Shown one piece after another: positions 43,553 to 52,511 of a stretch of DNA of 64,000 nt (the first letter of the stretch is position 1; each line of letters opens with the position of its first letter). Position numbers and translations under genes: made by a program. Under the pieces are notes generated by a model. It was not told the DNA's origin and searched no databases. It saw only the letters and a program-made list of their open reading frames with translations. Source of the stretch: UBA2030 sp049969475 (GTDB lineage Bacteria; Bacteroidota; Bacteroidia; Bacteroidales; TTA-H9); NCBI GenBank assembly GCA_049969475.1, contig JBMFOU010000001.1, positions 62,001 through 126,000 of the forward strand. Reading direction: 5' to 3'.

Positions 43553-44524
43553 ATGAATGCATTTAAACAGCGCATTGGATTATTGTTGCTTACACTCGTG
43601 TTTTTAGTTTCAGGTTGCGTATCATCTAAAAAGTTTGCAGAAGAGGAAGGAAGAAGAAAGCGTTGTGAAGAGGAGGCGCTTTCGCTCAAGGCCCAGAATC
43701 AGGAATTGCAGACGGAAAATGTGGAGCTTAATTCGAGGCTGGAGAAGCTTCGCGGCGACCTTAATCGTCTAGCAGCTGATACGAGTCGTTTAGGGCGAAA
43801 AATCAGAGAGCAGCAGAGCGATTATGCCTCACTTCAGCAGTCTTACCAAGATCTTTTGGAAAACTCCGAAAAATTGAGTAAAGGCAGCAAGGCTGAAATT
43901 CAGCGGATTATGTCGGAGCTTCAGCTGGCCCAAGAAAAGGTAATACGCAAGCAGGACAGCCTGCGTGCGCTAGAAGCTGAGCTGGCCGCCAAGCAGAAAA
44001 ACCTTATAGAGCTTCAGCGTATACTGGCTCGAAAAGATTCTGCTGTTCAAGCCCTGAGGGCCAAGGTTACCAAAGCCTTATTAGGATTTGAAGGTAAAGG
44101 ACTGAGCATAGAGATTCGTAACGGAAAGGTGTATGTTTCCCTGGAAGAAAGTTTGCTATTTAGAAGTGGCTCGTGGGAAGTGAACGAACGTGGAGCCACC
44201 GCTTTGCGCCAACTGGCTGAGGTGCTCGAAGCCAATCCTGATATCAATGTGCTTATTGAAGGGCACACCGATAATGTGCCTTATCGGGGTTCGGGACAGG
44301 TGAAAGACAACTGGGATCTGAGTGTGATGCGCGCTACGGCTATTGTCAAAATTCTTACACGCAATTCAGGGGTAAGCCCTGCCCGTCTGACTGCCGCCGG
44401 CCGAAGTGAATATGTGCCTGTGGCTTCCAATGCTTCTGCGGAAGGAAAAGCCAAAAACCGTCGTACCGAAATCATCCTCACTCCCAAGCTCGATGAATTG
44501 TTCAAGATCATTGAAAGTAATTAG
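43553..44524 (+). CDS. OmpA-family lipoprotein with coiled coil
   Basis: 323 residues. The lipoprotein signal ends in FLVSGC. A long coiled coil with Glu/Lys/Leu heptads (about 30-185) leads to a C-terminal OmpA domain (about 200-320) with the peptidoglycan-binding INVLIEGHTDNVP and the NRRTEIIL end. It is anchored in the outer membrane and should bind cell-wall peptide through the OmpA domain, the coiled coil spanning the periplasm. The layout resembles MotB/YiaD-like proteins. A rho-independent terminator follows. Confidence 0.92.
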   Translation: MNAFKQRIGLLLLTLVFLVSGCVSSKKFAEEEGRRKRCEEEALSLKAQNQELQTENVELNSRLEKLRGDLNRLAADTSRLGRKIREQQSDYASLQQSYQDLLENSEKLSKGSKAEIQRIMSELQLAQEKVIRKQDSLRALEAELAAKQKNLIELQRILARKDSAVQALRAKVTKALLGFEGKGLSIEIRNGKVYVSLEESLLFRSGSWEVNERGATALRQLAEVLEANPDINVLIEGHTDNVPYRGSGQVKDNWDLSVMRATAIVKILTRNSGVSPARLTAAGRSEYVPVASNASAEGKAKNRRTEIILTPKLDELFKIIESN

Positions 44525-44588
44525 CAAGTTGTTGCTTGCTTATTTTCTCGGTCTTTCGGAGGAATAATAACGAAAGCGTATCATAGGT

Positions 44589-44622
44589 TGCCCTGGGGCG
44601 ATCTGCTTCAGGGCACTTTTTT
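44589..44622 (+). terminator. Terminator of the OmpA-like gene
   Basis: Stem TGCCCTG (44589-44595) / CAGGGCA (44609-44615), then a T-run at 44617-44622. It lies 65 bases after the stop. Confidence 0.85.
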
Positions 44623-44795
44623 ATATCCGGGTTCTTCGCCTTCCCAACTCCTTGGCTTCATTTCACCAGGAAAGCCCGTGAAAGTCGTTGGGGATTTAAA
44701 ATATTTAGCATTATACTCGTAGCTTAGGCAGTTTTTTCTTTTAAAAGAGAACCTGACTGGATTGGGACTTTAGCTCCTTTCAACTTTTCTTTTTC

Positions 44796-44803
44796 TATTT
44801 TTG
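44796..44803 (+). promoter_or_regulatory. -7 promoter box for fbp
   Basis: TATTTTTG, exact consensus, 17 bases before ATG 44821. Confidence 0.55.
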
Positions 44804-44820
44804 TTTCAGGCTAAAAATTT

Positions 44821-46827
44821 ATGTATATGACTCCTGAAAGTTTTACCCTGCAGCAGGCAGAAGAAAATCTGCGATATCTCCAGCTTTTAAGCGAAAAGTT
44901 TCCCAACATACAGGCGGCTTCCAGCGAAATTATTAATCTCGAGGCCATTCTCAACCTTCCTAAGGGTACTGAACATTTTCTAACTGATATTCACGGTGAA
45001 TACGACACTTTCAGTCATTTTCTGCGCAATGCTTCGGGGGTGGTCAGAAGGCGTATCGATGAGGTTTTTGGCAATCGCATCCGCGAGTCGGAAAAACGTC
45101 GGCTGGCAACGTTGATTTACTATCCGGAACAGAAACTGGAGCTTTTACTCAAAAATGAGTCAGATCCCGAAGAGTTTTATGTCATTACCTTGCAGCGTTT
45201 AGTGGAGGTGGCCCGTTCGGCGGCTTCCAAGTACACCCGCTCGAAGGTTCGCAAAGCCCTGCCCCCCGATTTTGCTTACATCATCGAAGAATTGCTCAAC
45301 GAGAGTGCGGCTGGGCGGCAAGAATATTTTAACAGTATCATTAAGAGCATTATACGCATCGACAGGGCCAAGGCTTTCATCATTGCCATCTGCAAATTTA
45401 TCCAGCGCATGCTTATCGATCGATTACACATTATTGGCGATATTTTCGACCGGGGACCGGCAGCCGACAAGGTGATGGAGACACTCATGAATCATCATTC
45501 TGTGGACATTCAGTGGGGAAATCATGATATCCTGTGGATGGGAGCCGCAGCTGGAAGTAAATTATTGATAGCTACCGTATTGCGTATTTCTGCCCGGTAC
45601 GAAAACCTGGATACCATCGAGGATGCTTATGGGATAAACCTGATGCCCCTGGCTACTTTTGCCTTGAAACATTATGCTGATGATCCCTGCACCGCTTTCA
45701 TTCCACGCACCGTAAAGGAAGACCAGCGTAATCTCTGGAATACGCGTTTTATCAGCCAAATGCACAAAGCTATTTCCATCATTCAATTTAAGCTGGAGGC
45801 CCAGGCTATTCAGCGCAATCCGCAGTTTAACATGTCGAATCGTACCCTGCTCGACCGGATTGACTATACCCAGGGCACCATAGAAATTGAGGGTAAAGTT
45901 TATTCGCTCAACGACCGGCTTTTCCCTACTATCGATCCTAAAAATCCCTTTGAACTCACCCCTGAGGAGGCTGAGGTGATGAGCCGGCTTAAGTCGTCAT
46001 TTTTAAGCAGTGAAAAACTTCAGCGGCATATCACTTTTCTATATACCCGTGGAGGTATGTACCGAAAATTCAATGGAAATCTGATGTTCCACGGATGCAT
46101 TCCTATGACCGAAACGGGTGAATTCAGTAGTTTTGAAATAGACGGGCAGTCATACAAGGGAAAGGCCCTGCTTGACCAGTTTGAACGCGTGGCACGTAGG
46201 GCCTATCTCAATCGCAACTCCCGCGAGAGCAGCGACTACGACCTCGATATCCTCTGGTATCTGTGGTGTGGTGAACATTCACCTCTTTTCGGCAAAACGC
46301 GTATGGCCACCTTCGAACGTTACTTTATTGACGACAAGGAGTCACATAAAGAGCCCCGAAATCCTTACTATAAGTTTCGCGACAATGAAGCCATTGCACG
46401 GAAAATCCTGGAAGAATTCGGGCTTAACCCCGACAAGGCTCACATCGTCAACGGTCACACGCCGGTGAAGGCTATCAAAGGCGAGAGCCCGGTTAAAGCC
46501 AATGGAAAGGTCTTTGTCATCGACGGAGGGATGTCGGTGCCCTATCGCAAGGAAACAGGCCTGGCCGGTTATACTCTCATCTATAATTCTTATTCCCTTA
46601 CTTTGGTGGAACATCGGCAGTTTGAGTCGGTACACAAAGCCATTACCGAAGACCACGACATTATTTCTAACCGCATCATAGTTGAAAATCATCCCGAGCG
46701 CATACGTGTTGGCGATACCGATCTGGGTGAGGAACTGCGCAGGCAAATTAAAGATCTTGAATTACTGGTCTTTGCTTTCCGTAAAGGGCTTATTAAGGAG
46801 CGCCTGGCTCCTATTTCTCAACGGTAA
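44821..46827 (+). CDS. fbp: Fructose-1,6-bisphosphatase, class III
   Basis: 668 residues, the expected size of the class III (Bacillus/Bacteroides) enzyme. Metallophosphatase-like motifs are DIHGEYDTFSHFL, GDIFDRGPAADKVME, QWGNHDILWMGAAAG and VNGHTPVKAIKGESP. It hydrolyses fructose 1,6-bisphosphate to fructose 6-phosphate in gluconeogenesis, fitting a cell that grows on amino acids. The ATG at 44821 is preferred; a second in-frame ATG is at 44827. Confidence 0.95.
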   Translation: MYMTPESFTLQQAEENLRYLQLLSEKFPNIQAASSEIINLEAILNLPKGTEHFLTDIHGEYDTFSHFLRNASGVVRRRIDEVFGNRIRESEKRRLATLIYYPEQKLELLLKNESDPEEFYVITLQRLVEVARSAASKYTRSKVRKALPPDFAYIIEELLNESAAGRQEYFNSIIKSIIRIDRAKAFIIAICKFIQRMLIDRLHIIGDIFDRGPAADKVMETLMNHHSVDIQWGNHDILWMGAAAGSKLLIATVLRISARYENLDTIEDAYGINLMPLATFALKHYADDPCTAFIPRTVKEDQRNLWNTRFISQMHKAISIIQFKLEAQAIQRNPQFNMSNRTLLDRIDYTQGTIEIEGKVYSLNDRLFPTIDPKNPFELTPEEAEVMSRLKSSFLSSEKLQRHITFLYTRGGMYRKFNGNLMFHGCIPMTETGEFSSFEIDGQSYKGKALLDQFERVARRAYLNRNSRESSDYDLDILWYLWCGEHSPLFGKTRMATFERYFIDDKESHKEPRNPYYKFRDNEAIARKILEEFGLNPDKAHIVNGHTPVKAIKGESPVKANGKVFVIDGGMSVPYRKETGLAGYTLIYNSYSLTLVEHRQFESVHKAITEDHDIISNRIIVENHPERIRVGDTDLGEELRRQIKDLELLVFAFRKGLIKERLAPISQR

Positions 46828-46839
46828 GGTCTGGCGTGC

Positions 46840-46847
46840 TAACTTTG
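46840..46847 (+). promoter_or_regulatory. -7 promoter box for the LuxE-like gene, leaderless arrangement
   Basis: TAACTTTG ends 5 bases before ATG 46852, so the transcript would start at or beside the start codon. It lies just after the fbp stop. Confidence 0.6.
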
Positions 46848-46851
46848 CCGT

Positions 46852-47832
46852 ATGAATCCTTACCAGATTTTCGATATTAAGCAGGAAAGCGATTTTCTGA
46901 GAATCGCACTTCAGGTTTTTAACTTTCAGCGCCTTCACAATCCAGTGTTCCGGCAATTTCTGCAGGCACTCCAAAGAGACAATTTCATCCCTTCCCACCC
47001 ATATTCTATTCCCTCTTTGCCAGTTGAGTTTTTTAAAACGCATAAGGTACTGTGTACGGATGAGGAGCCGGCGTTGGTTTTCGAAAGCAGTGGAACCACA
47101 GGTATGGAGACTTCGAGGCATAGGGTTTACGATCCGAATCTTTACACTACTTCTTTTACAGAAGGATTCCGATATTTTTGGGGAGATCCATCAGAGTGGA
47201 CTTTTCTGGCCCTTTTGCCTTCTTACCTCGAGAGGCAAGACAGTTCATTGATTTATATGATGAAAGGGCTGATGGAGCAGAGCCCAAGTCCATTCAATGG
47301 TTTTTATTTGAATGAATACACAAAGGTGATTGAACAGGCGCAGCAGGCATTGCATTGGGGAAAGGGTAAAGTGATGCTGGTGGGGGTTAGTTTTGCATTG
47401 CTCGATTTAGCCGAATGCTGTCCGACTGATTTGGGGGGAGTTGTCATTGTAGAAACCGGAGGCATGAAAGGCCGGCGACGTGAGCTTACTAGGGAAGAAT
47501 TGCACGCTTATCTTAGGGAAGCATTTGGGGTAGGACAGATTGCTTCCGAATACGGGATGACAGAATTGCTCTCTCAGGCCTGGTCGATGGGGGAGGGGCG
47601 CTTTAGAACTCCTCCCTGGATGCGGATTTTTCTTACCGAACCCGAAGATCCCTTTGCTTTAGTTGCCCCTGGCCGTACAGGCCTCATAAATATTATTGAC
47701 CTGGCTAACTATTGGTCATGCAGTTTTCTGGCTACCCGCGATCTGGGCAGAATGGGGCCCGATGGGAGTTTCGAGGTCCTAGGCCGCCACGACATAGCCG
47801 ACCTCAGGGGCTGCAATTTAATGGTGGGTTAA
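46852..47832 (+). CDS. LuxE-like acyl-protein synthetase / AMP-binding enzyme
   Basis: 326 residues. Matches the LuxE (acyl-protein synthetase) family, part of the ANL adenylating superfamily: FESSGTTGMETSRH is the phosphate-binding loop and EYGMTELLSQAW the second adenylation motif, with ATRDLGRMGPDGSFEVLGRHD near the C-terminus. In luminous bacteria LuxE activates fatty acids for the LuxC reductase, but no luxC or luxD is present here. In Bacteroidota solo members of this family are of unknown role and may activate an acyl group for lipid or cell-surface synthesis. The 3' end overlaps the convergent symporter gene by 15 bases. Confidence 0.82.
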   Translation: MNPYQIFDIKQESDFLRIALQVFNFQRLHNPVFRQFLQALQRDNFIPSHPYSIPSLPVEFFKTHKVLCTDEEPALVFESSGTTGMETSRHRVYDPNLYTTSFTEGFRYFWGDPSEWTFLALLPSYLERQDSSLIYMMKGLMEQSPSPFNGFYLNEYTKVIEQAQQALHWGKGKVMLVGVSFALLDLAECCPTDLGGVVIVETGGMKGRRRELTREELHAYLREAFGVGQIASEYGMTELLSQAWSMGEGRFRTPPWMRIFLTEPEDPFALVAPGRTGLINIIDLANYWSCSFLATRDLGRMGPDGSFEVLGRHDIADLRGCNLMVG

Positions 47833-49209
47833 ATGTTCCTTTTGTCTTTTGCGGTCTATTTGCCAGCCCAGCAGCAACACCAGGGCTGAAACTGCAATAG
47901 AAGCAATACTGTATTCAGGTACAAGCCTGCCCGTCCCTACTAAAAGCATAACATAAAGAGCACCTGAAGCAAAGCTGGCCGCAACCGTGCGGGATGAGAG
48001 ATGCAGATGAAAAGAGGCAATTGCGGCAGGTATTATGGTGAAGCCCAGGCCAGTGATGAAAACGATGACCTGCACCAGGTCGCGAAAAACCAAAGCGAAA
48101 AGCACGCCCAACAGAGAAAAAACTACGGTGAACCAACGAGTAGCAAGTGCTACATTGGCCTTTTGTCCGTGGCGCTTTTTCCAACGTTCCCAATAATCGC
48201 TGGCCACACTCGACGCCAGTACGAAAATGATAGTATCGGCCGAGCTCATGATGGCCGCGAAAATCATGACCAATCCGCCCCCTAAAAGATGAGCCGGAAA
48301 AAGCAGGCTTATACCGGCAGCAAAAGCGTTCTCTGGTGCTATATGGGGCAAGCGGTGATGCGCATTAAGCCCGATGAGTGTGATGGCCAGACCTGTGACT
48401 ACCACCAGGGCAGCCGACCACAAAAGTCCGTTTTTCACCACATGCATATCGCGGGCTGCATACACCCTTTGCCAGTACTCTGCCGATTGAAAGATGATAA
48501 ACACCCCGAATGCCAGAAAAGCAATAGTCATGCCCGGATCCATACGCGAAAAATCCATGACCTCCTCCACTGCAATAGCGCTCCGGTCGAACACTATCCA
48601 GCCGGTGATCAGCAAAATCACAAAAAGTACAAGGTACTGAAAAATGTCAGTTTTGATAACACTACTGAATCCTCCGGCAAACAGATATACCGAAATAACG
48701 CTTCCGGCCATGATGAGTGAACTTTCGTAGCTCCATCCGCTGATCACCGAAAGTATGCTACTCCCAGCAATGAATTGGTTGACCAGCATACCAAAGTATA
48801 CTACAAAGAGAATGAGCGATGACAATAATCCCGTTGGTCGGCCATATTTAAAGAAAAACCAGTCGGATAGTGTATAGAAACGATTTTGGTTGCTTATTCT
48901 TCTGATTTTTAGGGCGTAAGGGATAAAAACCAAAAATCCTGCGGCAGTTCCGGCAAAGACCGCCAGAGCTGAAATGCCAAACCGATATACATAGGCCGAA
49001 TAAGCCACCAGAGCAGCTCCTCCAATATAGGAAGCAACCACCGAAAACACGAAGCCCCACATACCCACCTTACGTCCAGCCATCATATAATCTTCCGATT
49101 TCTGTCGACGGCCGCTGTAAAAACCAATGATTATGCAAACAAGGGCATAAATTCCTAGAAAAAGGAGGTCGGTCCAGGAGAGTTTTCCGTGTAGTGCCCA
49201 GTTCTTCAT
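47818..49209 (-). CDS. Sodium:solute symporter family transporter
   Basis: 463 residues from ATG 49209 (a GTG at 49239 gives 10 more). About 13 membrane helices with the SSS family pattern: MAGRKVGMWGFVFSVVASYIGGAALVAYSAYVYRFG is the conserved first unwound-helix region, and the segment near AAIMSSADTIIFVLASSVASDY carries the second Na+-site serines. It couples inward Na+ flow to uptake of an unknown substrate (sugars, amino acids, carboxylates and others are handled by this family). It is monocistronic on the minus strand. Confidence 0.92.
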   Translation of the reverse strand: MKNWALHGKLSWTDLLFLGIYALVCIIIGFYSGRRQKSEDYMMAGRKVGMWGFVFSVVASYIGGAALVAYSAYVYRFGISALAVFAGTAAGFLVFIPYALKIRRISNQNRFYTLSDWFFFKYGRPTGLLSSLILFVVYFGMLVNQFIAGSSILSVISGWSYESSLIMAGSVISVYLFAGGFSSVIKTDIFQYLVLFVILLITGWIVFDRSAIAVEEVMDFSRMDPGMTIAFLAFGVFIIFQSAEYWQRVYAARDMHVVKNGLLWSAALVVVTGLAITLIGLNAHHRLPHIAPENAFAAGISLLFPAHLLGGGLVMIFAAIMSSADTIIFVLASSVASDYWERWKKRHGQKANVALATRWFTVVFSLLGVLFALVFRDLVQVIVFITGLGFTIIPAAIASFHLHLSSRTVAASFASGALYVMLLVGTGRLVPEYSIASIAVSALVLLLGWQIDRKRQKEHLTHH

Positions 49210-49290
49210 GAGGTTAGTTTTTCGTAATAAGAAGTCCACGCCCTTGCTCTATGCTCTGAGGGCTGGTGTCTGGTGTTTTTGCAAAAAACG

Positions 49291-49323
49291 AAAAAAGCGG
49301 CCGAATGTCCAACATGGCCGCTT
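49291..49323 (-). terminator. Terminator of the TPR protein gene
   Basis: Stem AAGCGGCC (49295-49302) / GGCCGCTT (49316-49323), with an inner ATG/CAT pairing, followed on the minus strand by a U-run (A-run 49291-49296). Confidence 0.85.
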
Positions 49324-49346
49324 ATGTTTCTGATTATCAATCAAAA

Positions 49347-50303
49347 TTAATTACATTTCAGCACTTGTTTCATCTGGTATTGGGCATTCTGCACCAGCGG
49401 ACCGGCGGTTACCTGTTTATAGGCGTTGCAGGCCTCGGTTTTATTGCCCTTGCCTTCGTAGGCTTTTCCCAGCTCAAAATATATTTTGTTTTTATCTTTC
49501 TCCTCGAGAGGGAGAGCCTTCTGAGCAGCTTCAATAGCCAGGTCCCATTTCTTCAGCTGATTAGCAGCCAATAACTGTAAATAATAAGTGTTGGCACTTT
49601 GGTCTCCGAAACCCAATGCTTTATCAACCATTTGAAGTGCTTCGGTGGCCTTGTTGGCTTTAACAGCCTTGGCAGCCGCTACTGAGTATTTTTTACCCAG
49701 GGCCCCTGCTGTGCGTTTCACCAGATCGTCTTCTGATCCGGCGGCAGCCAATAGTTCATTGTATGCAGCTTCGGCATTGACCAAATCGTCCTGCATTACA
49801 TAAACCAGGGCTTTGCCATAAATTCCCCGGTAAAATTTCGGGTCCAGCTTTAAGGCGTTGTTGTATGAATCCAATGCTCCGGTAAAATCCTTGTTTTTGG
49901 CCTGCTCATTACCCTTCACATAGTAAAGCTGGACTAGCAAATCGGTGGATTTTTCTTTTATATCCTGATTTCCATATTTTTCTGCTTTCTCTTTGGCGGT
50001 GAGGGCAGCGGCTATAGCTTCGTCCTGTTTTTCCTCACCCTGGAGCTTCACAGCATAGTTGTAATAGAGAGGTGGAATTTGTGCTATAGCTTGATTTTTA
50101 ATATCGTTGCCTTCTTCACCCACTTTCTCACAAATAGCGATAGCTTGCTCGAATTTGGCAGCGGCACCAGGAATGTCTGTTTGCATTAATTGAATAGCCT
50201 CATTGAATACGGTTCCAGCTTCTTCCACAGTCTGGGCTTTAAGGTGATAATTTCCCACCATTAATATACCCATCAGGGCACTTACAATCAGCGCTTTTCT
50301 CAT
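49347..50303 (-). CDS. Exported TPR-repeat protein
   Basis: 318 residues. Signal peptide (MRKALIVSALMGILMVGNYHLKAQ), then about seven tetratricopeptide-like helical pairs, for example FTGALDSYNNALKLDPKFYRGIYGKALVYV and KWDLAIEAAQKALPLEEKDKNKIYFELGKAYEGKGN. TPRs scaffold protein complexes; the signal peptide places this one in the periplasm. No partner can be named. Promoter box TATTTTTGC at 50346-50354. Confidence 0.85.
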   Translation of the reverse strand: MRKALIVSALMGILMVGNYHLKAQTVEEAGTVFNEAIQLMQTDIPGAAAKFEQAIAICEKVGEEGNDIKNQAIAQIPPLYYNYAVKLQGEEKQDEAIAAALTAKEKAEKYGNQDIKEKSTDLLVQLYYVKGNEQAKNKDFTGALDSYNNALKLDPKFYRGIYGKALVYVMQDDLVNAEAAYNELLAAAGSEDDLVKRTAGALGKKYSVAAAKAVKANKATEALQMVDKALGFGDQSANTYYLQLLAANQLKKWDLAIEAAQKALPLEEKDKNKIYFELGKAYEGKGNKTEACNAYKQVTAGPLVQNAQYQMKQVLKCN

Positions 50304-50345
50304 GTCTTGTACAATTTTGGGTTAGTAATTCAAAACTATTATTGT

Positions 50346-50354
50346 GCAAAAATA
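50346..50354 (-). promoter_or_regulatory. -7 promoter box for the TPR protein
   Basis: TATTTTTGC on the minus strand, 42 bases before the ATG at 50303. Confidence 0.5.
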
Positions 50355-50437
50355 ACAAATTCAGGTTTTGCAATTTGTATTTTTAAGCTCAAAACTTCGT
50401 GCCAAAGTTGCAATTTTGCAGACCCAATTTAAGATTT

Positions 50438-51136
50438 ATGAAAAAAACCCTCTTACTTATTCTCCTTGTGGCATGCAGGCTCCTTTTTGTACCAGCCTAT
50501 TCACAGAATTCAATCAAAGTGAAAGAATTTGATCGATTAAACCTTCAGGGTAATATTGAAGCCCTGCTTGAGCAAGGTGCATCGGAAGAGGTATTGATAG
50601 AGGAAGGCCAGGCAGACGCGGTCTCGAAAATTGATTTGGAGATAGAAGGTAAGACCTTGAAAATCAAGATGAATTTGGGGGAGCAGGTGAGAGGTGAGCA
50701 GATCAGGCTTCGGATTTTCTTTAAGAATATGAAGGAAGTAAAAGCCACAGGGGGCGCAGAGGTAAATCTTTACTTACCTGGTGAAAATATGGATTTTTCC
50801 GCCCATGTTCAAACGGGTGCCAATCTGAATCTGGAGGGTCATTTTAGCAATCTGGAATTATCGTCTGCAACTGGGGGTAAGGTGAAGGTGAGAGGCAGTG
50901 CTGATTATCTGGAAGCAGCAGTTAATACTACAGGAGAAATCAGGGCAGGAAGGCTGGAGGTAACTAAAGCTCTTTTAAAAGCGCATACAGGAGGAGTTCT
51001 GGAAGCCACTGTTAGCAAAAGTGTAGAAGCCAGTGTTGCTACGGCAGCTGAAATCATTCTGGCAGGTAATCCTGAGGAAGAGAAAATAAGTACATCAGTC
51101 GGAGGAAAAATTACGCGGGTACGCAGCGTGAGATAA
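50438..51136 (+). CDS. GIN-domain (DUF2807) exported protein
   Basis: 232 residues from ATG 50438, which starts a clear signal peptide (MKKTLLLILLVACRLLFVPAYSQ). The rest is a parallel beta-solenoid-like array of the putative auto-transporter adhesin head GIN domain: VKEFDRLNLQGNIEALLEQG, IRLRIFFKNMKEVKATGGAEVNL, then Gly-Ala-Thr/Ser-rich coils. This family is very common in Bacteroidota and its function is unproven, with surface adhesion or anti-sigma-linked sensing proposed. The frame is open to 50399, but that would mask the signal peptide. Confidence 0.85.
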   Translation: MKKTLLLILLVACRLLFVPAYSQNSIKVKEFDRLNLQGNIEALLEQGASEEVLIEEGQADAVSKIDLEIEGKTLKIKMNLGEQVRGEQIRLRIFFKNMKEVKATGGAEVNLYLPGENMDFSAHVQTGANLNLEGHFSNLELSSATGGKVKVRGSADYLEAAVNTTGEIRAGRLEVTKALLKAHTGGVLEATVSKSVEASVATAAEIILAGNPEEEKISTSVGGKITRVRSVR

Positions 51137-51185
51137 GATATTTTAAATCCTTACCTTTTAAGAATATTTGAGGACTTTTTGTCAT

Positions 51186-51220
51186 AAAAAAAACCGCCGG
51201 GGCCATCCAGGCAGCGGCGG
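51186..51220 (-). terminator. Terminator for the exported protein gene at 51320-52378
   Basis: Stem CCGCCG (51194-51199) / CGGCGG (51215-51220), followed on the minus strand by a U-run (A-run 51186-51193). It also lies 50 bases after the GIN-domain gene and could block read-through in both directions. Confidence 0.65.
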
Positions 51221-51319
51221 GTGCAAAACCACTCTTCCTTTAAACCGAGTTGTTAACCAAAATCCAAAATTTGCATCCGTCCAACACAACACAATCATGG
51301 ATGCTTCGGCTTACTGGAA

Positions 51320-52378
51320 CTATCTATCTGGTATGATTTTCTTTATGATTGCCTTTTTCCCTTGATTGATTTTCAGAAAAAAGGGAGGCATGCTTTCAAC
51401 TTCAAGGCGCTTGTCGTAGTCGCCGCTGTTCTTTTTAACGGATTCCTGATAAAGGAGTATTCCGTTCTCATCGAAGAGGCTGACCTCGAATGAGCTGAGG
51501 TTTCGGGCAGGAAAATGCAGATGGATGGTTCCTTTTCCTGCGGGTCTCGCCTTAATTTCTGCAATTCCCAGGGGTTCAGTGGATGACGCAGGGGCTAGGG
51601 CCGTTTTGCTCAGCCTGGTGATGTCTTCTGCCGGAAGATCAATTACTTTAAGCATACCCGGACGGTTAAATATGGGACGGTCGATAGGGCGGAGCATTCT
51701 ATCCTTGCCAGGGATACCGTATTTCTTATCGCGGACCACTTTGCGCTCAATGACTACTGTATCTCCTTCTTTATCAATGCCTTTGTGTATAATCTTTACT
51801 GATTTCCTCATCAGGGTATCCCCTTTGGGTCCTCCAAGAATTATGATTCGGGTAAGTGTATCGTTATTTTCAATCAGGGTGTCGAATGGAGCAGGGCCTC
51901 TTCTCCAGGCAAAGGCCGGTCCGGGAAATTTTCCAGGGAGGTCAGGGGGCAGAGGGGGCCTGGGAGCGAAATCTTCCCACGGGTAAGCATCATCGTTCCA
52001 GGCTTCGGGAGCAGTTCTGTATAAACGACGCATCTCGCGATCGAGTCTGCGCATGGCTACGTGCATTTGGCGCCAGGCTCTCTCCATCCTCTTCATGAGG
52101 CGAGGATCGGGGGCAGGTGCTGTTCCAAATTCCGAATCGCTTTCCCAGTCCGCTTCAGAATCAGGCAAAATAAAATCTTCCGGATTCACAAAAGGAAATG
52201 AGAAGAGATCATCCCAATCATCTGTCTCGCCAAAAAACTCATAGGCAAGATCTTCCTGAGGTGGTAACATAAAAGGTGGTTCATCTTCTTTCTGCCCGTA
52301 AGCATCTTTCATTGGCGTCCCTGAGAAGAATAGAATCGTTAGAAGTAAAGGGGCGAGAAGTTGGGTTGTTGTCTTCAT
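51320..52378 (-). CDS. Exported acidic protein, C-terminal sorting-tail-like module
   Basis: 352 residues from ATG 52378 (the frame continues to 52432, but the signal peptide MKTTTQLLAPLLLTILFFSG starts here). The N-terminal third is rich in Asp, Glu, Pro and Phe; a Met/Arg-rich helix (MKRMERAWRQMHVAMRRLDREMRR) and a Pro-rich segment follow. The last about 60 residues (RNLSSFEVSLFDENGILLYQESV to IKKIIPDR) look like a T9SS-type module. I recognise no family. It is divergent from the histidine kinase at 52512, with promoters facing apart, so it may be the kinase's partner or target. Confidence 0.7.
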   Translation of the reverse strand: MKTTTQLLAPLLLTILFFSGTPMKDAYGQKEDEPPFMLPPQEDLAYEFFGETDDWDDLFSFPFVNPEDFILPDSEADWESDSEFGTAPAPDPRLMKRMERAWRQMHVAMRRLDREMRRLYRTAPEAWNDDAYPWEDFAPRPPLPPDLPGKFPGPAFAWRRGPAPFDTLIENNDTLTRIIILGGPKGDTLMRKSVKIIHKGIDKEGDTVVIERKVVRDKKYGIPGKDRMLRPIDRPIFNRPGMLKVIDLPAEDITRLSKTALAPASSTEPLGIAEIKARPAGKGTIHLHFPARNLSSFEVSLFDENGILLYQESVKKNSGDYDKRLEVESMPPFFLKINQGKKAIIKKIIPDR

Positions 52379-52405
52379 GGCCGACTGATTTTTGTTTAGT
52401 CGGGA

Positions 52406-52413
52406 CAAAATTA
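52406..52413 (-). promoter_or_regulatory. -7 promoter box for the exported acidic protein
   Basis: TAATTTTG on the minus strand, 27 bases before ATG 52378; it lies in the spacer shared with the sensor kinase gene. Confidence 0.55.
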
Positions 52414-52499
52414 CTATTGCACTTATAATCAAAAAGTTAACAACCGGTTAAACAACGTTAAAGAGTGTTAATGTGTATATCAATACTTTATAAAGCCTC

Positions 52500-52507
52500 T
52501 AACTTTG
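52500..52507 (+). promoter_or_regulatory. -7 promoter box for the sensor kinase, leaderless arrangement
   Basis: TAACTTTG ends 5 bases before ATG 52512. This is the same geometry as at 46840-46847. Confidence 0.6.
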
Positions 52508-52511
52508 CACC

